Origin: Ahrensia sp. R2A130
GTDB taxonomy: Bacteria; Pseudomonadota; Alphaproteobacteria; Rhizobiales; Rhizobiaceae
DNA length: 64,000 bases
Direction: 5' to 3'
NCBI RefSeq assembly: GCF_000179775.1
Contig: NZ_AEEB01000022.1
Span: forward strand, 1 to 64,000
The notes beneath the pieces are model-generated. The model searched no databases. It saw only the letters and a list, made by a program, of their open reading frames with translations, and was not told where the DNA came from. The number at the start of each line of letters is the position of its first letter. The first letter of the stretch is position 1. The translations under genes and the position numbers were made by a program. Positions 8,473-16,747 of this stretch are shown piece by piece.

Positions 8473-10334
8473 CTTCTTCTCCCCGAAATGAACGGTGATG
8501 CGCCCGGCCGTTTTACACCGCGCGAGAATGGCTCCGATGGGCGGTAAGGCTGCTCGCTTTCCGACGGAGGAGTTGGTGTCGAAGGTTGTGGCTCGACAGG
8601 TCTGGACTGGCTCGGAGCAGCAGGCTCGCTCGCCTGCAAACGCGCAAATGCGGATCGCTGTGGCGCGGCTGGAACTGCGGATGTTGGAGAAGGTGTTTGG
8701 GACGGCGCCATAGCTGGAGCAGGTGCAGGAGGCGCACTTGGCTGTGGCGCAGGAGACGTTGCCTTGCCGACTTGCGGACGCCCGGCCGCCTGTTCACCCA
8801 TAGCTTGCGTGGCTTCCAATATCGGAATGACCGAAGGTGCTCGACCGGAATCTTTTGTGATTTTCGATGGTGCTGTGTCGATATTCGCTCCGCGCTTGCG
8901 TTCGCCAATACGGCCTTCTTCATCAATCATAGTAAGAGGAATGGAGGCGCGTTCGCCGCCACCATCACGCAGGCTGGACATGGCTGAATATTCAGGCGCG
9001 ATGGCCCAATCAGCCTTCCCAGCCGCAACCTGACAGCACTCAATATAGGCCGTGTTCTTGGCCACGCGGCGGTGAGGTTTCATATCACCATCACGATAGG
9101 CGTTCAGTAGACGAAGCTCGATCGGATTCATCCGTACCGTCTCGGCCACTTTGTCCATATGGCACTCGATAGCAAAATCCACACCGGTGATACCAAACCC
9201 GCGCATAGCGGTAGCGGGCGTGCGGTTGGTGAAGACGCAATAGACGTTGGAGGCAACATTGGGGATCGTGTACGGCCCCGGCAAATGCGCTGTGCCCTTC
9301 ACGACAGCATAGGATGACAGCCGTGTGTAGGCACCGGAATCGAAGAAACCGGTGAATTCGCGCGCAATGATGCGACCGTCGTTCATAACACCGTCACGGA
9401 TGCGCCAGCGCTCTGCACCACGCGGTGCACCCACCTGCATTTCTTCTTCACGGTCCCAGGTAAATTTGACCGGGCGGCCGGTCAGCTTCGCACCCAACAC
9501 AGCCATGGGTTCATTCAGACTATCGACTTTCCCGCCGAAGCCGCCGCCAACCGTACCGCCTTTGAAGTGCAGTCTGCTGGAAGGCGTATCGAGCAACTTA
9601 GCCGTTGTCCCAAGCGAGAAAAACAAGGCCTGAGAGCACGTATGGCATAATATGCGGTCGTTGGTTTCCGGGACAGCAATCGCACCGCAGGTTTCCATCG
9701 GCGCCTGCTCAATAGGCGACATCTGGTACTCGCCTTCGACAATATGATCCGCCCGCGCCATCGCGGCGTGCGGGTCTCCGAAGCGCAGTTTCTGATGGTC
9801 GTAGCGATCATAATAATCGAACGTATTGTTGGGGTATTCTTCATTCACCACGGGTGCTTGTGGCTTCAATGCCTCTTCGACATCCAACACATGAGGCAAC
9901 GCCTCGTAGTCCACCCGCACAGCCTGACATGCCTTGCGGGCCTGCAATTCGGTTTCTGCGATGATGGCGAGAATAGCCTCGCCGCGATAGGAAACCTTCT
10001 TGTCTTGCAGCAATGCCTCATCGTCGCGCCCGAATCCGATGAGCGACAACAACGTGTTGATGTTATGCGGCACATCGGCTGCTTGAATGACACGAACAAC
10101 ACCCGGCATCATGTCTGCACCGTTGAGCGAAATCGAGCGAATGCGCGCGTGGTACTCGGAGGAGCGAACCATGCGCATGTGCAGCAGACCATCGTAGAGA
10201 TTGTCGTCATAGTATGGCGAGCGGCCTGTTACGTGGCCCAGCGCATCCTGCCGCTGCTTTGGCAGGCCGATCTCATTGAGATTTTCCGGCCTTTCGTCAG
10301 CGAATAGATCTTTGCGGAATTCGACGGAGGACAT
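8469..10334 (-). CDS. Molybdenum hydroxylase large subunit, N-terminal half with Pro-rich tail
   Basis: A 621-residue product starting at the ATG that shares its A with the coxS-like stop (TGATG). Residues to about 470 are the hammerhead domain (GRSPYYDDNLYDGLLHMRMV) and first Mo-pterin domain, with EQAPMET, GGGFGGK and TPATAMRGFG. The AYxCSFR loop diagnostic of CO dehydrogenase is absent, so this is another hydroxylase of the xanthine oxidase family. The last 120-140 residues are a Pro/Ala/Ser-rich, low-complexity tail ending in a basic RGVKRPG...GRRR segment, with no counterpart in ordinary CoxL. The tail may dock the second half or the SPFH protein; that is speculation. Confidence 0.85.
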   Translation of the reverse strand: MSSVEFRKDLFADERPENLNEIGLPKQRQDALGHVTGRSPYYDDNLYDGLLHMRMVRSSEYHARIRSISLNGADMMPGVVRVIQAADVPHNINTLLSLIGFGRDDEALLQDKKVSYRGEAILAIIAETELQARKACQAVRVDYEALPHVLDVEEALKPQAPVVNEEYPNNTFDYYDRYDHQKLRFGDPHAAMARADHIVEGEYQMSPIEQAPMETCGAIAVPETNDRILCHTCSQALFFSLGTTAKLLDTPSSRLHFKGGTVGGGFGGKVDSLNEPMAVLGAKLTGRPVKFTWDREEEMQVGAPRGAERWRIRDGVMNDGRIIAREFTGFFDSGAYTRLSSYAVVKGTAHLPGPYTIPNVASNVYCVFTNRTPATAMRGFGITGVDFAIECHMDKVAETVRMNPIELRLLNAYRDGDMKPHRRVAKNTAYIECCQVAAGKADWAIAPEYSAMSSLRDGGGERASIPLTMIDEEGRIGERKRGANIDTAPSKITKDSGRAPSVIPILEATQAMGEQAAGRPQVGKATSPAPQPSAPPAPAPAMAPSQTPSPTSAVPAAPQRSAFARLQASEPAAPSQSRPVEPQPSTPTPPSESEQPYRPSEPFSRGVKRPGASPFISGRRR

Positions 10335-10837
10335 CAGCGGGCACTCCCGTAGCTGGGGGAGCGGTTGCCCTGGCCGCGCTCTGCCGCCAGCAATATTGCA
10401 TCTATGATCGGTTCGTAGCCAGTACAGCGGCACAGGTTACCGCTAATCGCTTCGATCACCTCGTCCCGGGTCGGGTTCGGATTAGTATCGAGCAACGCCT
10501 TGGCTGCCATCAACATGCCGGACGTGCAATAACCGCACTGCGCTGCGAAATTTTCCATAAAACAGGTCTGCAAGGCATGCAGGTCAGGGCCATTCGATAG
10601 ACCGGACACTGTCGAAACAGAGCGTCCTTCAATAATTTCCGCCAGCGTCAAACAGGACAGGTGGGCTTCCCCATCAACCAACACGGTGCAGGTACCGCAG
10701 GTGCCCTGCCCGCAGCCATATTTTGGAGATAAATCACCAGCGCCACGCCGAAGCACATCAAGCAGGTTTGCGCCGCCATCAACGAACAACGCGGTCTCAC
10801 GACCATTGAGGGTGAAGCGAACAGGAACCTTGGCCAT
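10334..10837 (-). CDS. 2Fe-2S subunit of molybdenum hydroxylase, CoxS-like
   Basis: A 167-residue small subunit with both clusters complete: the plant-ferredoxin type set C42, C47, C50, C62 (GCGQGTCGTC...SC) and the helical-domain set C101, C104, C136, C138 (QCGYC...LCRC). It carries electrons from the Mo centre to the FAD subunit. It overlaps the FAD-subunit stop as TAATG and the large-subunit start as TGATG, so the M-S-L order is translationally coupled. Length and spacing are typical. Confidence 0.95.
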   Translation of the reverse strand: MAKVPVRFTLNGRETALFVDGGANLLDVLRRGAGDLSPKYGCGQGTCGTCTVLVDGEAHLSCLTLAEIIEGRSVSTVSGLSNGPDLHALQTCFMENFAAQCGYCTSGMLMAAKALLDTNPNPTRDEVIEAISGNLCRCTGYEPIIDAILLAAERGQGNRSPSYGSAR

Positions 10838-11637
10838 TAGGAGACCTCCTCGTCGAGCAGTAATCTACGCAGATGAACCGGCGCGACTTCGCTGCGATAC
10901 CAAGATGATGCGATGGGATCGTCCGGCGGCTGCAGGTCGGTTCGAACGGCGCGTAAGGCTTCTGCGATGCCGGACACATCAAGGTTTGCACCTTCCAGAG
11001 CCCGCTCCACTCCATTGGCACGCACGGGCGTGTTTCCCATGGCACCGAATGCAACGCGGGCACCGGACAACCGACCACCCGAACGGGGCAACCAGGCAGC
11101 CAACGACATGACCGAAACACCTTTGGGTTTGATGCGTGACACTTTGCGATAACGGAAATCGCCGGTTGCAGGCCGCGCGATAGAAACTTCCGTTACTACG
11201 CCGCTAAACGATGAGCGGCGGGCCAAGAAAGCACCCAAATCCTCTTCGCCTGATCCCGCGACCGAAACCCGTCCGTCAAGCGCCAACAGAGCAACCGCAA
11301 AGTCTCCATAAGGGTGGCTCGCAAAGAGATTGCCTCCGACCGTCGCCATATTGCGGACAGCCGGACCGCCAATTGAGCGAGCGACAGGAGCAAGAAACGC
11401 AAGCTGAGGGTTAAGCATTACGTCGGACATAGTTGCGGCGGCACCGATTGAAATACGCTCGCCGGACGTTGAGATACTCTTCATTGCAGGGTCAGTGCTG
11501 CGGACGATCCGTTCGGTTTTCAGATCGCCATAGTTGACGGCGCGCATTATCAAAGTGCCGCCACCAAGAAAGACAGCATCACCGTGTAACGCTGTGGCGG
11601 CCTGATCGGCGCTTGCATAAGTTTCGACCGCAATCAT
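10837..11637 (-). CDS. FAD-binding subunit of molybdenum hydroxylase, CoxM-like
   Basis: A 266-residue medium subunit with the two FAD-contact segments of the family, here LGGGTLIMRAVNYG near residue 25 and ATVGGNLF further on, and a C-terminal CO-dehydrogenase flavoprotein domain. It passes electrons from the 2Fe-2S subunit to an acceptor. The start overlaps the second CoxG-like gene by ATGA and the stop overlaps coxS. The order CoxG-CoxM-CoxS-CoxL-CoxD-CoxE follows the cox-cluster gene types, but the substrate is not CO by motif. Confidence 0.93.
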   Translation of the reverse strand: MIAVETYASADQAATALHGDAVFLGGGTLIMRAVNYGDLKTERIVRSTDPAMKSISTSGERISIGAAATMSDVMLNPQLAFLAPVARSIGGPAVRNMATVGGNLFASHPYGDFAVALLALDGRVSVAGSGEEDLGAFLARRSSFSGVVTEVSIARPATGDFRYRKVSRIKPKGVSVMSLAAWLPRSGGRLSGARVAFGAMGNTPVRANGVERALEGANLDVSGIAEALRAVRTDLQPPDDPIASSWYRSEVAPVHLRRLLLDEEVS

Positions 11638-12095
11638 GCCGCCACTCCCTCATGATGTTGATTTTCCAGATGCGTGCGGATCGCTTCAAAACCGGCGCCA
11701 TAAATACCGTCACCGACTAGGTCCATCAGCTCATTGCGACGCCCTTCGGGCGTATCGAAGCGGCCTTCCCACTGCCAGAAAGTGGCGTTGCCATCGATCA
11801 CTGGCAGTAGCCGCACATGCGACACATAATTGAAAAGCGGAACCGGCGTATCCAGCAGGCAGTAGGAATAAGACTGCTCCAAATCAGAGAGCGTCAGCAA
11901 TTTTTCGCGAAGCTCTCCGCCATCCGCAAGCGTGAAACGGCGTACGCAGCCAACACGGTCGGACGGGTCGCCACGCTCGATTGCGCTCGTTGCAATAGCG
12001 GGGTGCCAGACATCGTGACCGTTGAAGTCGCGCAGAACAGCCCAGACATCATCGCAAGGGTGGTCGAGTATGGTGGAGCGCAAAACGCGAGGCAT
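11634..12095 (-). CDS. SRPBCC-family protein, CoxG-like, second copy
   Basis: A 153-residue START/SRPBCC (polyketide-cyclase-like) protein beginning MPRVLRSTIL. The ATG at 12095 lies 1 bp after the stop of the first copy and has GGAGGGCG upstream; a longer in-frame extension inside the neighbour is unlikely. Shared motifs with the first copy are VW..LRDFNGHDVWHP, DRVGCVRRF and REKLLTLSD. CoxG proteins help anchor the hydroxylase at the membrane in CO oxidisers. Unlike longer CoxG forms it has no C-terminal transmembrane segment. Confidence 0.82.
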   Translation of the reverse strand: MPRVLRSTILDHPCDDVWAVLRDFNGHDVWHPAIATSAIERGDPSDRVGCVRRFTLADGGELREKLLTLSDLEQSYSYCLLDTPVPLFNYVSHVRLLPVIDGNATFWQWEGRFDTPEGRRNELMDLVGDGIYGAGFEAIRTHLENQHHEGVAA

Positions 12096-12096
12096 C

Positions 12097-12537
12097 TTAA
12101 CGCCCTCCGAAATGACGTTTGAGCGCGTCGAAGCCGCCCTGAAACACGTTTGTTCCGATGCCAGAAATGAGATCAGCCTGGTCCGACGCAGCGCATTCAA
12201 ATTCTGCTGACCACTCCGCAAAGCAACGTTCGCCATCGGTGATCGGAGTCAGACGCAGGGTCGCTAGATAATCCGTAAGCGGCATCGGGCTTTCTAGGAT
12301 CGCATAGCTGCAGAAGAGATCGTAGTCTGACAGTCCGACCAATTGCTCGCGGATGTTGTCACCATTCTGCAAATTGAAATTACGGATGCAGCCAACCTTG
12401 TCGGCAGGAAGAGCATCCTCAATGCGGCTATCGCGGATACGCGGGTGCCAGTTGGGCAAGCCGTTGAAGTCCCGAACACGCTCCCAAACCTTGGCCGCAG
12501 GCGCTTCGATGACGCTGGAAATGTAAACGCGAGCCAT
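12097..12537 (-). CDS. SRPBCC-family protein, CoxG-like, first copy
   Basis: A 146-residue START/SRPBCC protein (MARVYISSVI...). It parallels the next gene closely in layout: VWERVRDFNGLPNWHP, DKVGCIRNF, REQLVGLSDYD. The two look like a tandem duplication that has diverged, perhaps forming a heteromer. It overlaps the end of the giant SPFH-protein gene by ATGA, which couples its translation to that of the scaffold protein. The family is known for binding hydrophobic ligands and for CoxG-mediated membrane recruitment. Confidence 0.82.
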   Translation of the reverse strand: MARVYISSVIEAPAAKVWERVRDFNGLPNWHPRIRDSRIEDALPADKVGCIRNFNLQNGDNIREQLVGLSDYDLFCSYAILESPMPLTDYLATLRLTPITDGERCFAEWSAEFECAASDQADLISGIGTNVFQGGFDALKRHFGGR

Positions 12538-15500
12538 CAGCTGTCACCCTTTGATGACGGCTTGCCGCTATCACCGGCAGCTTTTTTAGCCTCGGAGGCA
12601 GCGCGCGACATGTCGCTGGCATCACGGAATATAGTGGAGCGCGCGATGTTGGAACCATCCAACCCGATATCCGACAGAAGACTGTCTACCATCGGAGCCT
12701 GCACGCGGTAGCGAAGGGCGGAGTTCATGACCTCGTCGGTTGGACTGCCACCAGCCCCTCCTCCGCCGCCACCATTAACGGCACCATTTGCCCAATCGAG
12801 CCCGGTCGTTCCGGACCCACCCAACTGCATGATTTTGATGTCGTTGATTTTCTCCAACGGCTTGGCAGATGCGGAAACAATGCCTTCAACATGTTCCAGC
12901 ATCTTACGTTTGAAGAGCGAATGGCGCGCCTCGTCTGTAAGCACGTTTTCGGCTTCGTTGATGAGCCGTTGAGCTTCTGCTTCCACGGCGGCGCGAACCT
13001 GCTCTGCCTTGGCGGCAATGCGTTTTTCGTCTGCCTGCTTTTCAGCCATGGTCACGTCGACGCTGCGGCGACGTTCGGCGATTTCCTTTTCACCGGCGGT
13101 TTTGGCTTTCTCGGTCGCTTCGACTGCGTGAGCCCGGGCGATTTCAGACTCCGCATGTGCCGCGCTTTCATCCAGCGACTTGCGATAGAGCTCGATGGCC
13201 TTGTCCATCTGCGCGCTCTCGACGGTCTTCTCACGTTCAACTTCAAGACGACGCCGCTCAGTTTGATGACCGATACGGGCCTCATCGAGACCGCGTTCGG
13301 ATGCGATCTGCGCGCGTTCGACCTCTTCTTTTGAAGCGATCTCTGCTTCGCGAAGTGCCTGCGTGCGAGCAATTTCCAACTGTTCGGTGGCGCGCTTCCG
13401 CTCAATGCGTACAGCTTCTAACTCACGTTCTGCCGTTATGCGTTCGGCATCGACGACCTTTTCTTTCGCGACTTTCGCCGCTTCGACAGCTTCGTCAGCT
13501 GCGATCTGAGCTGCATCGATGACCTTATTGCGGTCGATCTCAAGCGAGCGAATGGATTCATCACGTGAGATACGTTCGCGCGAAGTTTCCTGTTCTTTCT
13601 CAATCCGCATCTGATCAACCAGCCTGCGTGAAGAAATTTCAGCGCTTTCGATGGCCTCGTTCTTCTCAATTTCGCGAGAACGAATCTCGGCATCCTTTTG
13701 GATTTCCAGCGCCTTCGTCTTGCCTTCCTCGTCTATGCGCCGGGCGCTGATATCGGCCTGCGCATCGATATTGGCAGCATCCAGCGTGCGGCTTCGAGCG
13801 ATTTCACGTTCACGCAAATCCTGTTCGTAGGCGATCCGCTCGGCGGCAACTTTCTTCTCTTTGGCGATACGCGCTGCTTCGGTGGCCTCGTCGGCCGCAA
13901 TCTCGGCTTCACGGATAGCGCGTTCGCGTGCGACGGCGCGCTCCTTGGTGGCTTCTTCGCTTTCGATACGCTGAACCGCCAGCTTCTTGTCTTGAGCAAT
14001 GCGAGCAGCTTCAACGGACTCGTTGGAAGCAACCTCGGCTTCTTCGACAGCCTGATTGCGTTCAATCTCCAACTCACGAGTTGCCTTCTCGAAAGCAATA
14101 CGGTCGGCTGCCGTAGCTTTTTCCTGCGCGATGCGTTTGGCTTCTGTCGCCTCTTTCGCTGCAATTTCAGCAGCATCCAGCGCAGCCTTGCGCGACACTT
14201 CGAGACCGTCGGTTTCCTCGCGCGACGCGATACGTTCGACACTAATCTGTTTTTCCTGCGCAATCCGCGCTTTCTCCACGCTTTCGCGCGCTGCAAGTTC
14301 AGCTTCATCAACCGCTTTGTTGCGAAGAATTTCCAGATTACGAATGCGTTCTTCCTGCGCGATGCGAGTCGCATCAGTGGCTTCGCGCGCCGAAATTTGC
14401 GCCGCTTCCAAAACCTTGGCGCGCTCAATTTCCAACGACCGCGTGCTCTGCTCAGAAGCAATACGTTGGGCCGAAAGAGATTGTTCCCGTGCGATACGGG
14501 CAGCTTCTGTGGCTTCCTGAGACGCAATTTCCGCTTCTTCTAGCGTCTTCTGTCTTTCGATTTCCAACTGTCGGGTAGCGCGATCCGATGAAATTCGTTC
14601 AGACGAAATCACTTGTTCTTGGGCAATGCGAAGTTTCTCCGAAGCTTCGCGCGCTCCAATTTCCGCTTCCTGAACCGCTAGGTTCCGCGCGATTTCGCGT
14701 TCTTTCGTGTTCTGGTCCAGTTCAATGCGAGCTTCCGAAATGGTTCGCTCCTGAGCAATTCGAGCGGTTTCAACAGATTGGAGAGCGGAGATTTCGGCAG
14801 AGTCAGTTTGCTGCTTGGTACGAATACGCTCTTCAGTGAGCGTTTTCTCCTGCGTGATGCGAGCCTTTTCCAACTGCTCGCGGGTAACGATCTCCGCTTC
14901 CTCGACAATACGTTGGCGCTCCAACTCCAGTTGGCGAATTTCACGTTCAGACTCGATACGAGCCTCGGAAATCTGCCGGTCATTTGCGATATGAGCGCGC
15001 TCGATGGCTTCTTTCGATGTAATGCTCGCGCGCTCCGATGCTGTTTCCTGTTCGGCGCGTTCGCGGGTTAACTCGGCTCGCTGTTGCGCACGGCGGAACT
15101 CGACGTCGCGCTCTTGATCTAGACGGGCTTCTTCGCTTTCCCGGTCGATTTGTAGCGCCTGTTTTTCAGCTTCCAGATTGCGCGTTCGGATAAGTATCAT
15201 CGAGTCCTGCTCGATATCGTTGCGCAGCTTGCGCCGGTTCTCAATGCTTTCGATAACGGTGGTCAGACCTTCTGCATCGAAGGTGTTCGACGGATTGAAA
15301 TACTCGATATCCGTCTGATCGATATCAGTAATCGCTACAGATTCCAGTTCCAGACCGTTCTTATCCAAACCTTCCTGTGCAGCCTCGCGGACGCGACGGA
15401 CATATTCGTTACGCTGTTCGTGCAGCTCTGCCATGGTCATTTCGGAGGCAACTAAGCGCAGCGCGGAAATAAACTTGCCTGATAACAAGGAATGTATGCG

Positions 15501-15875
15501 CTCAGGCTCAAGCGTGCGCCGACCGAGAGTTGCCGCAGCCAGCGCAACGGCTTTCCGATCTTGCGCTACGCGAACGTAGAACTCCGCATCGATATCAACG
15601 CGCATCCGGTCGCGGGTGATGATCGCTTCTTCCCGCTCACGCACCACTTCCAACTGCAATGTGTTCATAGAGACCGGAGTGATGTCGTGGACGATAGGCC
15701 AGACGAACGCGCCACCGTCGATGACGACCTTCTCGCCAAGGAAACCGGTTCGTACGAAAGCAACCTCCTTCGTGGAGCGCCGGTACAGCCAGTTCATCAC
15801 CCAGTAGAGGATGAAGATGACGATGACCGCAGCTATCAGCCACAGCACCAGTTGTCCGATCAGTTCTCCGGTCAT
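12537..15875 (-). CDS. Giant SPFH/flotillin-like membrane protein with hendecad coiled coil
   Basis: A 1112-residue protein, more than twice flotillin length. Residues 7-30 form one N-terminal membrane segment and residues about 36-200 an SPFH/band-7 domain (GGAFVWPIVHDITPVSMNTL, RDRMRVDIDAEFYVRV, GLDKNGLELESVAITDIDQT). A charged helical rod then runs to about residue 990. From residue 313 to 873 it is built of 561 residues, exactly 51 units of 11, mostly grouped as 44-residue repeats of the type T-R-x-L-E-I-E-R...EAEIA..EATEAARIAQEK...ERIA. The C-terminus is a Gly-rich loop and a small tail. RBS GGAGGATAAGACC precedes the ATG. It is likely an oligomeric membrane scaffold for the locus. Confidence 0.9.
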   Translation of the reverse strand: MTGELIGQLVLWLIAAVIVIFILYWVMNWLYRRSTKEVAFVRTGFLGEKVVIDGGAFVWPIVHDITPVSMNTLQLEVVREREEAIITRDRMRVDIDAEFYVRVAQDRKAVALAAATLGRRTLEPERIHSLLSGKFISALRLVASEMTMAELHEQRNEYVRRVREAAQEGLDKNGLELESVAITDIDQTDIEYFNPSNTFDAEGLTTVIESIENRRKLRNDIEQDSMILIRTRNLEAEKQALQIDRESEEARLDQERDVEFRRAQQRAELTRERAEQETASERASITSKEAIERAHIANDRQISEARIESEREIRQLELERQRIVEEAEIVTREQLEKARITQEKTLTEERIRTKQQTDSAEISALQSVETARIAQERTISEARIELDQNTKEREIARNLAVQEAEIGAREASEKLRIAQEQVISSERISSDRATRQLEIERQKTLEEAEIASQEATEAARIAREQSLSAQRIASEQSTRSLEIERAKVLEAAQISAREATDATRIAQEERIRNLEILRNKAVDEAELAARESVEKARIAQEKQISVERIASREETDGLEVSRKAALDAAEIAAKEATEAKRIAQEKATAADRIAFEKATRELEIERNQAVEEAEVASNESVEAARIAQDKKLAVQRIESEEATKERAVARERAIREAEIAADEATEAARIAKEKKVAAERIAYEQDLREREIARSRTLDAANIDAQADISARRIDEEGKTKALEIQKDAEIRSREIEKNEAIESAEISSRRLVDQMRIEKEQETSRERISRDESIRSLEIDRNKVIDAAQIAADEAVEAAKVAKEKVVDAERITAERELEAVRIERKRATEQLEIARTQALREAEIASKEEVERAQIASERGLDEARIGHQTERRRLEVEREKTVESAQMDKAIELYRKSLDESAAHAESEIARAHAVEATEKAKTAGEKEIAERRRSVDVTMAEKQADEKRIAAKAEQVRAAVEAEAQRLINEAENVLTDEARHSLFKRKMLEHVEGIVSASAKPLEKINDIKIMQLGGSGTTGLDWANGAVNGGGGGGAGGSPTDEVMNSALRYRVQAPMVDSLLSDIGLDGSNIARSTIFRDASDMSRAASEAKKAAGDSGKPSSKGDS

Positions 15876-15914
15876 GGTCTTATCCTCCTACCGTTTGGCC
15901 GAGTTGGTTCTCGA

Positions 15915-16745
15915 TCAACGGGTGCGTCCAATTGATTTGAATTTCCGCGTTTGCTCGGTGAGCGCGATTTCTGTCGGCAGGCGTTCCATTGAGGATGCGC
16001 CGTAGAAGCCGTGGCAATATTTGGTATTTTGCAGAACGAATTCTGCGTCTTCGGGCATCGCCACAGGTCCGCCGTGGACCAAGACCAATGCATCGGGGTT
16101 CACGTCCAGCGCAGCTTGTGCCCACTCATCGGTAAGCGCAGGAGCCTCCTCCAAAGTGCAGCCGGTTTCGGCCCCAATGGAACCACCTGTGGTCAGACCC
16201 AGATGGACGACAATGATGTCTGCACCCGCTTTGGCCATGGCCGTCGCGTCGTCGGTGGAGAACACGTAGGGCGTCGTCAGCATGTCCTTGCCTGCCGCCA
16301 TTTCGATCATGTCGACTTCAAGCGCGTAGGACATACCGGTCTCTTCCAAATTGGCTCGGAAGGTGCCGTCGATCAGGCCTACAGTTGGAAAGTTCTGGAC
16401 GCCGGAGAAACCGGCTGCCTTCACCTCCTCAAGGAACTTGTCCATCAGCCGGAACGGATCAGAGGCACAAACGCCGGCCAGCACAGGCGTGTTCCTGACC
16501 ACCGGTAGTACTTCGCCAGCCATCTCCATGACGACAGCATTCGCGTCGCCATAGGGCATCAAACCCGCAAGCGAGCCGCGGCCCGCCATGCGGTAACGAC
16601 CCGAATTGTAGATGACGATAAGGTCAATACCCCCGGCTTCCTCGCATTTAGCGGAAAGACCGGTACCGGCGCCTCCGCCAATAATCGGCTCACCCGCATC
16701 GCGCATGGTTCGAAACCGGCTCATCAATTGAGAACGATCATGCAT
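15915..16745 (-). CDS. TIM-barrel protein of the PEP_hydrolase/Tm-1 C-terminal family
   Basis: A 276-residue protein resembling the TIM-barrel family annotated as phosphoenolpyruvate-hydrolase-like, the same domain type as the C-terminal half of tomato Tm-1. Visible motifs are [50 protein letters not shown] and [10 protein letters not shown]. The ATG at 16745 has AAGGTAGG upstream; a TTG two codons earlier overlaps the preceding stop (TTGA) and is the alternative start. It directly follows the gene carrying the other Tm-1-type domain. The reaction is not established to my knowledge. Confidence 0.8.
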   Translation of the reverse strand: MHDRSQLMSRFRTMRDAGEPIIGGGAGTGLSAKCEEAGGIDLIVIYNSGRYRMAGRGSLAGLMPYGDANAVVMEMAGEVLPVVRNTPVLAGVCASDPFRLMDKFLEEVKAAGFSGVQNFPTVGLIDGTFRANLEETGMSYALEVDMIEMAAGKDMLTTPYVFSTDDATAMAKAGADIIVVHLGLTTGGSIGAETGCTLEEAPALTDEWAQAALDVNPDALVLVHGGPVAMPEDAEFVLQNTKYCHGFYGASSMERLPTEIALTEQTRKFKSIGRTR

Positions 16746-16747
16746 GT

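Noticed and set aside
7441-12537. Form I CO dehydrogenase (coxMSL)
   Set aside because: The AYxCSFR active-site loop is missing from the large subunit (TPATAMRGFG instead), so CO oxidation is not supported despite the cox-like gene set.
13698-14543. Long plus-strand open frames opposite the SPFH rod
   Set aside because: They are mirror images of the regular Glu/Ala/Arg-rich coiled-coil codons and lack ribosome sites and family motifs.
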